From Simmondsia chinensis (lineage: Eukaryota > Streptophyta > Magnoliopsida > Caryophyllales > Simmondsiaceae), in contig JAGTTD010000015.1 in the NCBI GenBank assembly GCA_018398585.1, forward strand, positions 2,919,001 to 2,983,000: a stretch of 64,000 nucleotides of DNA, given 5' to 3'. The position numbers were made by a program, and so were the translations under genes. Shown piece after piece: positions 46,401 to 58,106 of this stretch. Under the pieces are notes generated by a model, which worked only from the letters and a program-made list of their open reading frames with translations, was not told where the DNA came from and did no database searches. Position 1 is the stretch's first letter. The number at the start of each line of letters is the position of its first letter.

Positions 46401-49400
46401 AACAATGTTGGCGCTTAAGCATTGTGTTCTACTGGATCAGTTGCCCTAGAACCCTAGTCTACGTGAATAATAATGGGGTCACAATCAGACAACTGAATGC
46501 GTCTAGCAGTTGATATAAACCACCTTTTGAATCAAATAGGAGAAAATTAAATATCCAGAAGTGTTTTATGGCTAAAGCTCGTATGGAAGACAATAGTAGA
46601 CAATGTCAATCCAAACCTCAAAGACATGTATCTCCAACGAGATTCTTTGATTTCTTTCCAACCACATTACCCGACCATATGAATCATAGTGATCATTGGG
46701 GGCCAGAATTGGAGTTGTAGGGATAGGTAAGACTCATTTGTATATACTCACATTAGTCAGAGTATCTAATTTATGAGACAGTAAACCGTAGTCAAACATG
46801 AACTATAGTAAAAACCATTAAGTAGAAAGGTCTTGGTGGAGTGAAGTAAAGAAAGCAATTGTGTACTCTATTGTTTATTCCCAGGTAGCAAAATCTCATT
46901 AAATGTTCCCTCGGCTATTTGACAAAATTTTTCATATGGTATCACTACTCATCCACTACTAAGAAGATATTCAAGTCACAACATGCTTGGCCTATGGTGA
47001 ACTAAGGTAACTCTGATCAAGACAAGGAACTGAAGAAGTTTCAAACAACAACTATTCAGTTCTCTTCAATCTATTACAGCATACTACAACAATGCAACTA
47101 CAAATCCAATTGGATTTTTAACTTTTAAAAGACACACACACAAAAAAAAAGAAAAAAAAAAAAAAAGGAAACCAGACCTTTACAATTCTCAAAGGGCAAT
47201 AAGCATAATGTAAGGCAAGATTACAGATATATCATTTTGGAAAGCACGAGTATGAAATAAGATCATGAACTCATGTCCATCACAATGGTACTGAAGACAG
47301 GATTTGCTTGACAATCTTACAATAAAGCCAGCTAAAAGCTTCAGATGGAAGACTGACCTGCCACGAGGAAGTTATTGTTGGCACTGCTCCTTTGTTCAAG
47401 GCATCCAGAAACGATTGTGTGATACCAGCAAGCATAGGACCATTCATTACAGTTGCTCCAACTTGTTTAGGCCTAGTTCTCTCAAATACAAACCTTGTCA
47501 ATGCATCCAGACCAGATCTAAATTCTGGCCTCAGCCTGTCCAACTGCATGCCACAGTTAACATTTCAATACACTATGACAACAGAAAGCTCAATAAGGAA
47601 ATATAACAAACCGTCAAGATATCTTACAGGGATCTGGTCAAGTCGCTGAAGGTCAATTTCATTGTTCAATGGCCGCACAAGGGTGAAGCATTCTCTGTCT
47701 GGAAAAAGAGCTCTGATGGACTCCCGGATCTATTTATCATAATGATAATCATCAGGACATGTAACTGAACATATATGATACATATGACACACTTTAGCTG
47801 TTGCTCAAAGCAATTTACTCAAAAAATGCAGATAGTGCTTCACAAAGTGACGGATAATAAGTGAAGTCTTTTCTTTGTTAGTTGATATGAGTAAACAGAT
47901 CAGAAAGTTACACCCATTGAAGTTCATCGTACATACTAAGCAGAAACAACTCGGGTTTATAACAGTGATCAAGATGCGGAGCCAGCTAGTACCTCATTTT
48001 TGGTAGCTACATCTTTTCCACCCCCTTGAACTGGCCGCAAAGCAAGCTCTAGGTAGTCACGGGGAGTTATTCTTCGATTATCTTCCACCAAATCCAAATA
48101 AAAATCCTGCGCAGCAACATAAGGTATAATATTGAACAGATAACACAGCAAGACAGGATGATGATGCAGAAATTACCCTCAGAAGCCAAACAAAGATTGG
48201 TGAGAATTGTCCTAAATCAGAAGCTGTTGTCTTTCCACCAGATGCCCTCACGCGTATATGTTTCGTCATTTCAGTCACAAGAGACAGGCGATCAAGTGCT
48301 GACTCATCAATTCCACCCATCTGCATGGAAAAGTAGTGAGCGTGGCAATGAGATATTTAGATCTCACTATATATAAGTATATAGAATACCCTATATTTTT
48401 TTTTGTTATTTGTCTTTGATTTTGTTTTGTTGATTGAATAAAATCAAATACAATCAACAAGTGGAATTGGATTCTAATGCAACGAAAAAAAAAAAAAAAA
48501 AAAATTATCATCTTGCTTCATGATACAAAATTTCCAACCTGGTTATATATGAACATGCTTGATAAGAGAACAGCCAAGGAGAATATCTGTGCGCTGTATG
48601 TTCCCTGTAGGAAGATAAACAATCAAATACAAATTATTGAATTCAAAATGAACATAGTAATCCCAGCAAAAGAGAACAAATGACGACTGCGACTACACAA
48701 GGTAGAGACCAAATGATGTTTGGCCCTCGGTTCATACAAATATGGAAAATAAACGGGGAAGTTCCCTGCCAGAAAGAGAAAATTCTAACCGTTTGATCAT
48801 AAGCATCAATTCCTTCACTATCCAATAGTATGAGGTTGTATTCTGTGCCATCAATGGCTGTCCTCTTCAAAGGTGTACTCCACAACCAAAGCCCTTTGGT
48901 ACATGGCCGGTGGGTTGATGCAACTTGAAATCCACTGCTCCTCCCAAGAAGCTAAAAGATAATGGATAACAAACAATAAGCATTACAGATCACTAACAGA
49001 ACTTCAGATATTCAAATCATAAGCAGAAATATAGGAAAACAAGAATATGGACAAAAGGAGATCTTTTTACCAAATAACAAGATACCTATACCACTGAACA
49101 ATTAATAACCTAAAGCGAAGCAAGAAAATTAAAAGGTTGGTCAATGCCATAAGCTGCAGCATTCTAGACCATAGAATAAGCATGAAATTGCCTGGGACAC
49201 TTGTCAGAACACTATTCCACATCACCTTGAATAACCATAATAACACCATCCTTGTAATTGAGCCCCTCTATAAAGTATCTACCGCCACAACATCAACTTT
49301 ACTTCATCTTCCACATCCAAGACATACCATCAAAAACATATGGAATAAGAGTGGGGAATGTATGCATTGAAACAGAAGAGCTTGAGAAGGGTCAGAAGTA

Positions 49401-52233
49401 GAAGCATGTGATCAACTCTTTACAGGAATGGTTTTCTACTTGATTCAGTAGGTCTGAAATGTAGAACTTGTAGTAGTTCTAAAGCTATTTCTGATACAAG
49501 AATGAAGGTCATAAACTATTTCTTCCATGAAATTCATAATCCAATTCAAGACTTACAGATTGTTCTATTTCGCTAAGATGATCATAAGCAGAAACGATAA
49601 TTATCACTCTAAGCCTAAGACCCAAGTTGCCTTTGCCAACATCACCGTGATATATACTGGCATACTGATCAAATTATTAATAGTCAAAACCGTCTGCCCA
49701 CACTAAACTGACAACACCCTCAAATGAACCACTGTCTTCTACATTTTTAAGGCACTTCATTTCCAAAGATCAAGGATAAACGGTATGAAGATTTCCCAGC
49801 TAATCCCAATTCATATCCCCTCAACATCAACGAAAAGAATATGTCATCCAACTCTTCCAAACTTCCATAACCAACAAGCAATTTCATAGAAAATTCACTC
49901 AATGATCTTAATCATTTAGTGTCAACTGTCAAGACCCTCGCTCATTTCAATAAGTCATATATGAAATTCTTGCCATTGCAGAGAGGGTAAACCCTAGACT
50001 CCTACAAAAACTTCTTCATAACTTCTTCCCAATAAGCCACAAAAATTCACTATTAGGCCAACCAACATTTCCAATAGCTGAGAAATTTCACATTATTTCC
50101 AGTTCACAGCACCAAACCCTAAAAACTAAACCTAATTGAGACGGATACACTATGCGGCCAACCAACCATTTCCAATAAACGAGAAATTTCACATCAAATC
50201 CAGTTCACTGCACCAAAACCCAAAACATTGCCTAATTGAGATGGATAACCACTATTCGGCCAACAAACATTTCCAATAAACAAGAAATTTCATATCAACC
50301 GATCCCCACTCCGCCCCAATGATTAGGGTGGTAGTTGACCAACCCCAAGACGCAGGTTCAATTCCAGCATTCCCCTTCCCCATTTGCTTTCTAGGGTTCG
50401 GGGTCCTTTGAAAACAGCCTCTATTCAGGTAGGGTTTGTTATGATTGTTGTTGTAAGAAATTTCATATCATTTCCAGTTCACAACACCAAAACCCATAAC
50501 ACTAAACCTAACTGAGATGGCTAGTAACTATTCATTCAACCAGCATTTCCAATAAGCAAGAAATTTCACATCATTTCCGGTTTACAACACCAAAACGCAA
50601 AGTAAACCTAATTGAAATGGATAATGACTATTCATTCAACCACCACTTCCAATGAGCGAGAAATTTTACATTATTTCCAGTCCAAGGCACCAAAAACCCT
50701 AAAAACAAACCAAATTCAGATGGATAATCACTATTCAGCCAACCAGCATTTCCAATAAACGAGAAATTCCGCGCCATTTCCATTGCACAGCACCAAAGCC
50801 CGAAAAGCTAACTCTAATTGAAATGGATAATCACTGTTCAGTCAACCAGCATTTCCAATAAACAAGAAATTTCTTATTATTTTCAGTTCACAGAACCCAA
50901 ACCCTAAAATTAAACATAATTGAGATGGATAACCACTATTCATTCAACCAACATCTCCAATATACGAGAAAGTTCACATCATTTCTAGTTCACAGCACCA
51001 AAATTCTAAAAACTAAACCCAATTCATAACCCCCTTTTTTTAACCCAATTCACCATGTTAAGTCTAAAACTCTAAAGCCAATTTTCCAGTTCACAGCGCT
51101 GAAACCCTAAAAACTAAACCTAACTCAGATGAATAATCACCATACCGCCACCTAGCATTTCCAATAAACGAGAAAGTTCACATCATTTCCAGTTCACAGC
51201 ACCAAAACCCTAAAAATTAAACCTAATTCAGATGCACAATTAAAAAACCCCCTTTTCTTAACCCAATTCACCATGTTAAGTCTAAAACTCTAAAGCCAAT
51301 TTCCCAGTTCACAGCACCAAAACCCTAAAAACTAAACCTAATTCAGATGAATAATCACCATTCCGCCACCCAACATTTCCAATAAACGAGAAATTTCACA
51401 CTATTTCACATCATTTCCTAAAAATCAAACCTAATTCGGACAGATAATCACCATTGTGCAACCCAGCATTCCAAATACAACAACAACAAACCCAGTGTCT
51501 AAAAATAATACCACCAAGGCAGGGTCTGGGTGGGGAGGATAAGATATACGCAATCTTACCCCTACAGGGTGTTCCCGAAGAGGCCCCAACCATAAAAACC
51601 AAAAACAGAACAATATTTATAGAATCAAGCAAAAGTCCAGTCAAAGAATGCAGCTCCAAACATGCAAGCAATAATAAAGCAGCAGTAGTAGCAAACATGA
51701 AAGCTAGGGTGCTGTAAAGTGGCATCATTGTACTTCTCTCTCCTAAACAGCATTCCTAATAAACTAAAGATTTCACACCATTTCCAATTCACATCACCAA
51801 AACCCTAAAAGCTAAACCTAATTCAAATGAACAATCAAAAAAACCCCTTTTCTTAACCCAATTAACCAGTTCACACCAACAAAACCCTAAAAATCAAACC
51901 CAATCCAAATCAGCAATCAAAAAAAAAAAAAAAAAAAAAAAAACCTCTTTTATTCAAATTCACCTGATTAAGAATAAAACTTTTCCCCTGTCGAGCGCGC
52001 CCACACACAGATACAACCCCAATTGGCTCCTTAACAAGCTGCAAAGTCGCGAGCGCTTCCGGATCAATTCGAAAGTTCCCCCTCTCATCGCAGTATACGA
52101 ACCGTATCGGCCGGGCTGGGCCGGTAACAGCGGTCTGCGGCGTACACTGCGGCGGTGAGGGTGACGGTGACGGCGACGGCGAGGAGGGTCCGGCGCCGTT
52201 GTCTTTGCCGCCACGGAAGATTCTTTGCATCAT
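40498..52233 (-). CDS. GBPL3: Guanylate-binding protein-like large GTPase
   Basis: Fourteen exons (5' to 3' on the minus strand): 52233-51964, 48951-48790, 48604-48539, 48320-48177, 48106-47993, 47729-47628, 47543-47358, 45695-45606, 45542-45408, 44233-44111, 43219-43134, 42724-42112, 41987-41910 and 41544-40498. All junctions are GT-AG and phases agree, giving 1071 residues. The P-loop is GRARQGKS (78-85); the DxxG motif is DSEG (134-137); the GBP-specific R-D motif is R214-D215, split across exons 4 and 5. A helical GBP C-terminal domain follows, then a long coiled coil (about 465-950), basic clusters GKRARP (960-965) and NKRRK (988-992), and a SAP-like end (about 1027-1063). Length and architecture match the Arabidopsis GBPL3-type protein, a nuclear GTPase linked to immunity and the nuclear periphery. 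The symbol is by resemblance only. The N-terminus is rich in Pro/Ser. Confidence 0.9.
43561..43971. mobile_element. Putative MITE in GBPL intron 10
   Basis: Ends agagctggcaaa and …tttaccagctct are inverted. The interior has 'gggttggggttgtcgg' and 'aatgagtaacccgc…ttacctattta' motifs like the element at 4519-5070. No clear target duplication. Confidence 0.5.
50298..50454 (+). mobile_element. tRNA-headed SINE with Angio-type tail
   Basis: A 157-bp unit. An A-box-like 'attagggtggtagttgacc' and B box 'ggttcaattcc' lie in the first 75 bp. Then the Angio-type 'ggggtcctttgaaaacagcc' and 'tctattcagg', an internal deletion, and 'gttgttgt'. The perfect 16-bp duplication aagaaatttcatatca is at 50282-50297 and 50455-50470. 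Removing it restores the ~100-bp period of the array. Confidence 0.85.
51477..51747 (-). mobile_element. Angio-domain SINE with unassigned head
   Basis: On the minus strand a ~140-bp head ('gctttcatgtttgctactac', 'tgcttgcatgtttggagctg') is followed by 'ggttggggcctcttcgggaa', 'ggggtaagattgcgtatatc', 'cagaccctgccttggtgg' and (GTT)n. The flanks cagcattcc(a/t)aat (51464-51476, 51748-51760) look like a target duplication, although that motif is also part of the tandem unit. Confidence 0.7.
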
Positions 52234-52314
52234 CTTGGTGCAGTTCTTGGTGTTCGATCAAGGGGGGGTTCGAGTGTTGTTCTTTGGGGTTTTGCATTAG
52301 TCTATGGGAAAAAG

Positions 52315-52931
52315 ATTAGAAATCAAATGGGGGGGGAAAAAGAAAAGGATTTATTTACTTCTTTTTCTTTTTTTCATAGCTTTATATAAATTAATTATTA
52401 TTAATATAAAATTATTATTAACAAAGTAAGATTATAGTTTAAGGTAATTTTATATCTCTCATTGTTTTAACGTTTAAATTGCATTATTACTCTAACAATA
52501 ATAATTTTTATTCTGGTAATAACAACTTCCAAGATTTGTTACCGTTTTCCTTTTTTGTAAGTTTATATATATTAGTTGTTTATTTTTTTTGGATTTTTAC
52601 TTAAAATCACCTAAATTTAGGTGCGATTTAAAAAATTACCTACATTTTCTAATCTTTTAAAAAATTACATAGCTTTCTAAAATTTTTTAATGTCACACTT
52701 TAATATTAATGACATAAATATCCATTTGTTTTTGCTTACCTGAATTTTAAAAAAAATAAAAAAATAATTTTAAAATATTTGAATTTGTATTTAAAGTAAT
52801 ATTAAATATTTAAAAAATTATTTTAAATATATTAAAATTTGTATATATTTTTAAAAATAACTATTATATTTTAAAAATATTTTTTAATACTGTATAAGAA
52901 AACTAACGGATATTAATAGCATTAAATATTA
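52315..52931. other. Region upstream of the GBPL start
   Basis: It contains the presumed GBPL leader/promoter (52234-52400) with G- and A-runs, then AT-rich DNA with 'aataataatttttattctgg' motifs found in other intergenic parts of the window. No gene. Confidence 0.4.
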
Positions 52932-53435
52932 TGGTTATTTATATTTTAGTATCCAGATATTTTTGAAATAATAAAAAGCACACTGACATTTTTAATTAAT
53001 AAAAAGGCCCCTAAGTTTTTGTTACATTAATAAAATGACCCATATCCAACGTGATGATGTCATTTTTAATTCATAGAGCTGACATGATAACTGTATTTTT
53101 ATTAATGCTACAATAAAACCACAAAAATACACTTATATAACCGTATCTTAAAACAAATTAAGTAAAAATAGATAGTTTTTACATAATATAACATCTCCAA
53201 TTTCGTGTTTATAAAGTAAGAATAAGGTTATTAAAGTGTATTTTTTGTTCTTTTATTGTAGCATTAATAAAAAATAGTTGACACGTTAGGTATATCGACG
53301 AAAAAGAATGTCGTCACACTTGAGAGATGCCTTTTTATTAATAAGACAAAAAATTAGGGGTATTTTTATTAATTTAAAAACTTTATAATTTTTTTATTAT
53401 TTTTAAAATATCAAGATACTAAAATATAAATAATC
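52932..53435. mobile_element. MITE with long inverted repeats, family M1
   Basis: The left arm 'ggttatttatattttagtat' and the right arm, the reverse complement of 'atactaaaatataaataatc', start inverted repeats of about 200 bp ('gatgatgtcatttttaattc' against 'gaatgtcgtcacac'). The same family as 6583-6898. Confidence 0.65.
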
Positions 53436-53653
53436 GTAAATATTACTAATATTTTATTTCATACTAAAAGGAAAAGGAAAAAAAGAAGAGAATATGAATT
53501 TACAGTTTGGGGGTTACATGGGGGCCGGGTAAAGAGTAAAAAGAATTATTAATAATATAACTTATAAAAAATAAAAGTCATAAAATTATATTAAAAATTA
53601 TAATCTTATTATAACAATAATAATTTTGCCGTGATAATAGTATTATCATTTAA

Positions 53654-53901
53654 CCTAAGAGAATACCAACACGTAAGCACCGAATCCTATTGGAACTCCG
53701 AAGTTAAGTGTGTTTGGGTTAGAGTAGTGCCAGGATGGGTGAACCCCTGGGAAGTCCTCATGTTGCACCTCTCAAGTTGGGGGTTCTCAGAAACAACTTT
53801 TTTTCAGGGTAACACCTTAAAGGGGGAAGGCTGCATACATCCACCCCCGACCCTACTTAGGCGGGAACCATTGGGGCGCTGAGAATGTTGCTTTAAATAA
53901 C
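53654..53901 (+). mobile_element. 5S rRNA-headed SINE, copy 5 (complete 5S end)
   Basis: A 248-bp plus-strand unit. The 5S part runs from 'taccaacacgtaagcaccg' through 'agttaagtgtgtttggg' and 'aggatgggtgaacccctggg' to 'agtcctcatgttgcacctct', i.e. to the very end of 5S rRNA, then the Angio-domain. The duplication attatcatttaa is at 53642-53653 and 53902-53913. Box A has substitutions, so it is probably inactive. Confidence 0.88.
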
Positions 53902-54958
53902 ATTATCATTTAAAATTTGAGTCTCCATTTGTGTAGGTCATGTGTAGTTAGAAGAAAGAGAGGGTTAATCGACCGACAATGGAACTATAACATTTGACAT
54001 TAAATACATTAAAATCGAAATAATTCGAAATTGACTGAAGATGAGGCGGAAAGGGGTTTGTATTGAGAAAATTATGGATGAGTGCACAAAAGCAACTAAA
54101 GAGTATTTATAAAAAAAAGCTAACAAAATTCTAAAATGCAAAATTACAAAGAATATCGTTGTATTAGTTGCAATAAAAAAAAGTGGCCCGAGGAGTTGCT
54201 TAGAGGCAAAATTTGGGAAAAATGAGCGAGGCCAACAGTGAAGTGTTGTCTCCACATAGTTCGATCTGAAAGATTCGTTTTGATATGTAATGAGCCCGTA
54301 ATTCCTTACATATGAAAAGTTGTAGTCGTTTTAAGTTGTAGATGTGTCAATGTTTCTAGGCTTCCCGTTTAGGTTTCTGACCATCCAAATGCTTCGTAAA
54401 TTTTTCAGCTACCCGTCCTATATTATTAATGGGTTATTAACTTAAAGTTCTTTTCTCATTTTCCTTATTCGGCATGCTAAATTGAAAGGATTAAATATTA
54501 TAGATGTTAGACTATTGCAACACTTTTAACCTCATATACGATAAAATAAATAAATAAATAAATAAAATACGAGAAAAAAGCTATCAGATATAAGTTATAA
54601 CCAATGGGTTGGGTTAACATGCGAGTAGCTTGGCTCGCGCTAACATCTCCTTGACCCATTAATGACCCAAGAAATTAATGAAGCTCGAATAACTCATGTT
54701 TACAGAGAATAATATCAAGCAACCAACTTAACGACATCGATTGCATATGGTTGGCACCGGAGAGGTAGATGGTCAGCAACTGAGAACTTTTCATAGGTTA
54801 ATCTGAAACGATGCAGTAGGAAGGGCCAGTCTCTCTAGTATTTTATTACCTCTTATGAGATAAATAAAATAAAATTTTAACCTAATAAGAAATTTCAAAA
54901 TAGAAGGAAGACAATATGAGCGAATTTAAACCATGATCCAACTCCCAGTTAAAATAAA

Positions 54959-55343
54959 GGGTTATTTATGCAAAAGGTCCATGTACTTTATCTATTGTGT
55001 CAATTTAGTCCTTACACTTTTAATTGTATTAATTTAGTCTCTATACAATTTAAAATGTGTCAATTTGATCCTTGAAAAAAAAATTATGTTAATTCTTTAA
55101 TGAAATTTTTAATGGTTCGGCCATGAATTGGGTTCAATTGAGTAAACGGATGAATTTAATATAAGTTACTTGCATCTGACATATTTTTTCATTCAAAATT
55201 ATGTCATTAACTTAACTTAAATTTGATCAAAGGACTAAATTGACATATTTTGAATTGTTCAGGGACTAAATTGACATAATAAAAAATACAAGGACCAAAT
55301 TAACACAATAGGCAAAGTACAGGGACCTTTGGTTAAAATAACC
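54959..55343. mobile_element. MITE with ~110-bp inverted repeats, family M2
   Basis: The left arm 'gggttatttatgcaaaaggt' and 'gtgtcaatttagtccttaca' pair with the right arm 'tgtaaggac'-like sequence: 'gggactaaattgacataata', 'cagggacctttggttaaaat', 'aacc'. The flank taaaataaa on both sides fits a 9-bp duplication. A Mutator-like MITE is plausible. Confidence 0.65.
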
Positions 55344-56550
55344 ATAAAATAAATATATCAGATAAATTTTAATATATTTTAATATAAAAAAAATATAAAT
55401 TTAAAATAAATCTTTTATCTAAAATAACCTGGCATTCTAATAAAATTGATTCGGCTTCATTTTCTATACTAAAAGAAAAAGTTGTACATAAATTTAAAAC
55501 TTGAGTTAAAAATGGAGCAGAAATAGGAGAGATAAATTCAAAAATTTCCAATATGACATTGACAATACATAATAATATTAATAGTAATAATTAACAGTTA
55601 ATATTAATAATTACTTTACTAATATGCCTTTTAATGTAAGTATCATCTATTTATTACATGGAATATATACGACCAATAATCAATAATTTAGGAGTTACAG
55701 TAACAAATTTAGAAAAATATAGAATATAGATACTTATTTAGATATAAACATGATTATTTTTAATTAATTATTTTGTTTTTTAAACAGGAAGTATTTGAGT
55801 ATGTATTAAAAGACGTGCACTATAGGAATGTGATCAAGACAATGCATATTTACCGTATTATTGATAATTATAAACAAACCCGTTTTGAAATGTACAAATA
55901 TGAATATGTATTTGATACGCATATTTTATGTATTTTCCTACTAATAGAGACGGTAATAAGGTAGGTTAAACTCATCATTTGTAGTTATTCATTTGTTTGA
56001 GGTGAGTGTACGTGGAGAGATAGGCATGTAATAGTACTTGTCAAACGCCCTATACCCAACCCGCCCCATACTATACCCACCTCAAAGGGCACGAGTTCTA
56101 ATTTGACGATGACAGATACATTTTATCTTTTACAAGGCAAGGTATAAACTTCTAATATATATCAATTTTACGCCTATAGCAAATAATGGGGCAAATAGAC
56201 GATAAGGAATTGAGTGGCAGGAAAGGGTACGAGAAGGCATTTCCCACACCCGCCCTGCCTGGCTTATCGTCACCATACCTAATTCTTTCTAATTATCGTT
56301 CAAAATTAAATTAACTATTATAAACTCTTATTTAATTAAACAATCGTCTAATTACTAATTTATAATTTATTTATATACAGTAAATCAATTACTATATTTT
56401 CTTCTAAATTTCAACTTCGTTAACACTAAATTCTATTCATATTATTTGATTAGTTTAAATTATACCCTCCGTTTCACATCACATTCAACAAAGTTAAAAA
56501 CCCAAACAAAATTTGAATAAATTATCTAACAAATAAAGATTAATATTTTA
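55344..56550. other. Intergenic, mostly unassigned
   Basis: AT-rich. At about 56040-56290 'ctatacccaacccgcccc' and 'acacccgccctgcctgg' recall the hAT MITE at 1250-1683 and may be a degraded copy. Confidence 0.35.
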
Positions 56551-56557
56551 GACTATA

Positions 56558-56680
56558 CAACAACAATGAACCTAGTGCCTCAAAGAAGCTCCCACCAAGG
56601 CAAGATTTGAAGAGAGTGAGATGTATGCAGGTTTACGCGTACAAGGTGATTCAAAACTTCACTAAGAAGGCGAGTTCAAG
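56558..56680 (-). mobile_element. Angio-domain SINE copy (diverged)
   Basis: 'caacaacaatgaacctagtg', 'cctcaaagaagctcccacca', 'gagatgtatgcaggtttacg' in family order, minus orientation. It breaks off after about 120 bp. Confidence 0.5.
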
Positions 56681-56825
56681 GGAAACATGAGCAGGATGGA
56701 CAGAGTGTGCCAGCGAAGGCAAAAGACTGAGGAGAATGTCAGCAGTGGTGGGGATATAAGTTTCTGAATTATGACCTAGAAAAAAATTAGAACCGAGTTA
56801 AAGCTGATGGGTTTGCTTCACAAAT

Positions 56826-56936
56826 CCAGTGCCTGAAAAAGACTCCCACCAAGACAGGGTCTGAAAAGGGTGATATGTACGCAACTTTACTCCTACAGGG
56901 TGCTATCCTATAGGAAAGTTGTTTCCGAGGGGCATT
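56826..56936 (-). mobile_element. Angio-domain SINE copy
   Basis: 'atccagtgcctgaaaaagac', 'gatatgtacgcaactttact', 'cctacagggtgctatcctat' and 'gttgtttccgaggggc', minus orientation, no 5S head. Confidence 0.6.
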
Positions 56937-57052
56937 GGCCCAAACAAGCTAATATCAGCTCAAAGCTCACTGTATTGCGTTTAATCGCTTTTCTTTTTCA
57001 AAGGTAAAAAAGTACAACATTATTCTATCAGTTTGGTACTAGGTAAAGTGGA

Positions 57053-57300
57053 GTACAGGGGCACAAAGAGGAAGAATAGGGTTAGTAATGAGTTATCCTT
57101 GTTTAGGAATTGGAAAAATAAAATGCAGATAAAATCATCTAAAATCCTTTCGAACTTTACGCTCCCCCTTGTTATAGCCCAAATTGAGGGGTAAAAAAAA
57201 TTACTCCCTGTTCCCCTAAAAAGAAATTGCCAAAAAGGGAGTAAAGGTTTACCTTCCATTATCCTTTGCCCCTCTTTACCTTGTCGCCAAATAAGGAGTT
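57053..57300. repeat. Unclassified dispersed repeat, copy 2
   Basis: Pairs with 70-375: 'ttatccttgtttaggaattg', 'taaaggtttaccttcc', 'cccctctttaccttgtcgcc'. The rest of 57300-58020 is AT-rich with an inverted 'gggtaataactgttattgtc' motif at 57920. Confidence 0.35.
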
Positions 57301-58026
57301 ATGCATGGCCACCACAACTTGGGGAAAAGGAGAGATGATCTTTAAAGCCAAGACCTTATGCTTGTGGGGACAATCTATAACCGGTACACCAAACTCACCA
57401 GCTTAATGAGATGGCCTAACGGATACACCAAACCCAATAGGTTGGATTCAAGTTTAACCGAAATCAACATCATGACTTGTTGAGCTAGAGCTCAAAATCT
57501 CTAAACCTGGCGAGCTTCAAGCCAAGCTCAAACTGAAACTGTTAATTATGAGGATTGAGAGGTTCTGACTCAACTTGACTCGACTCATTTACAGCCAGCG
57601 GTAATTGATTGACAAAAATGGTACAAAAATAAATGCAATCTATACCCATCATAGCAGGCCATCAAGGAAATCATTTTATGAACTTAAACAACATTTTTAT
57701 CGAAGATTATAATAAGATCACATAAGACTAGTCACTCAATATATACACACACAAAATGGCATGCCATTTTCCAGTACCTAGTACAAACTACTAACCAGTT
57801 CAGTTCCAAGTTCTTTAATCCTCACCTGATCTTCAACACCAAGAGGTCGATTTTCCCCTATTTTAGTACACTAGTACAATGCAATAGCTTAAAGGATTCT
57901 TTGAGACTCGTTAATATAAGGGTAATAACTGTTATTGTCAGAGTAATAATGTGTCTTATAAGAAATAGCCACAAAATTGCCTTGGCAATAACAATATTAC
58001 ATTGATACTAACATTACCTGTTTCCT

Positions 58027-58043
58027 GGGGGGGGGGGGGGGGG
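58027..58043. repeat. Poly(G) run
   Basis: Seventeen consecutive G residues, 64 bp downstream of the ELOF1 stop on its strand. Likely length-uncertain in any assembly. Confidence 0.9.
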
Positions 58044-58106
58044 ATTATTAATGGAGTACAGGGACGCTTTTCTGAGAGGCGTTTCTGTCAAAGACAGCAT
58101 ACCTAA

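Larger units (their letters stand above)
50030..51920. repeat. ~100-bp tandem repeat array in GBPL intron 1
   Basis: About 15 diverged units with the core '(c)atttccaataaacgagaa' then 'ttcacatcatttccagttca' then 'cagcaccaaaaccctaaaaa'. Core anchors lie at 50067, 50168, 50269, 50545, 50645, 50748, 50851, 50953, 51157 and 51375. The basic period is 100-103 bp, rising to about 110 bp when a 'cccaattcaccatgttaagt' module is added. Two SINEs interrupt the array. Confidence 0.85.
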
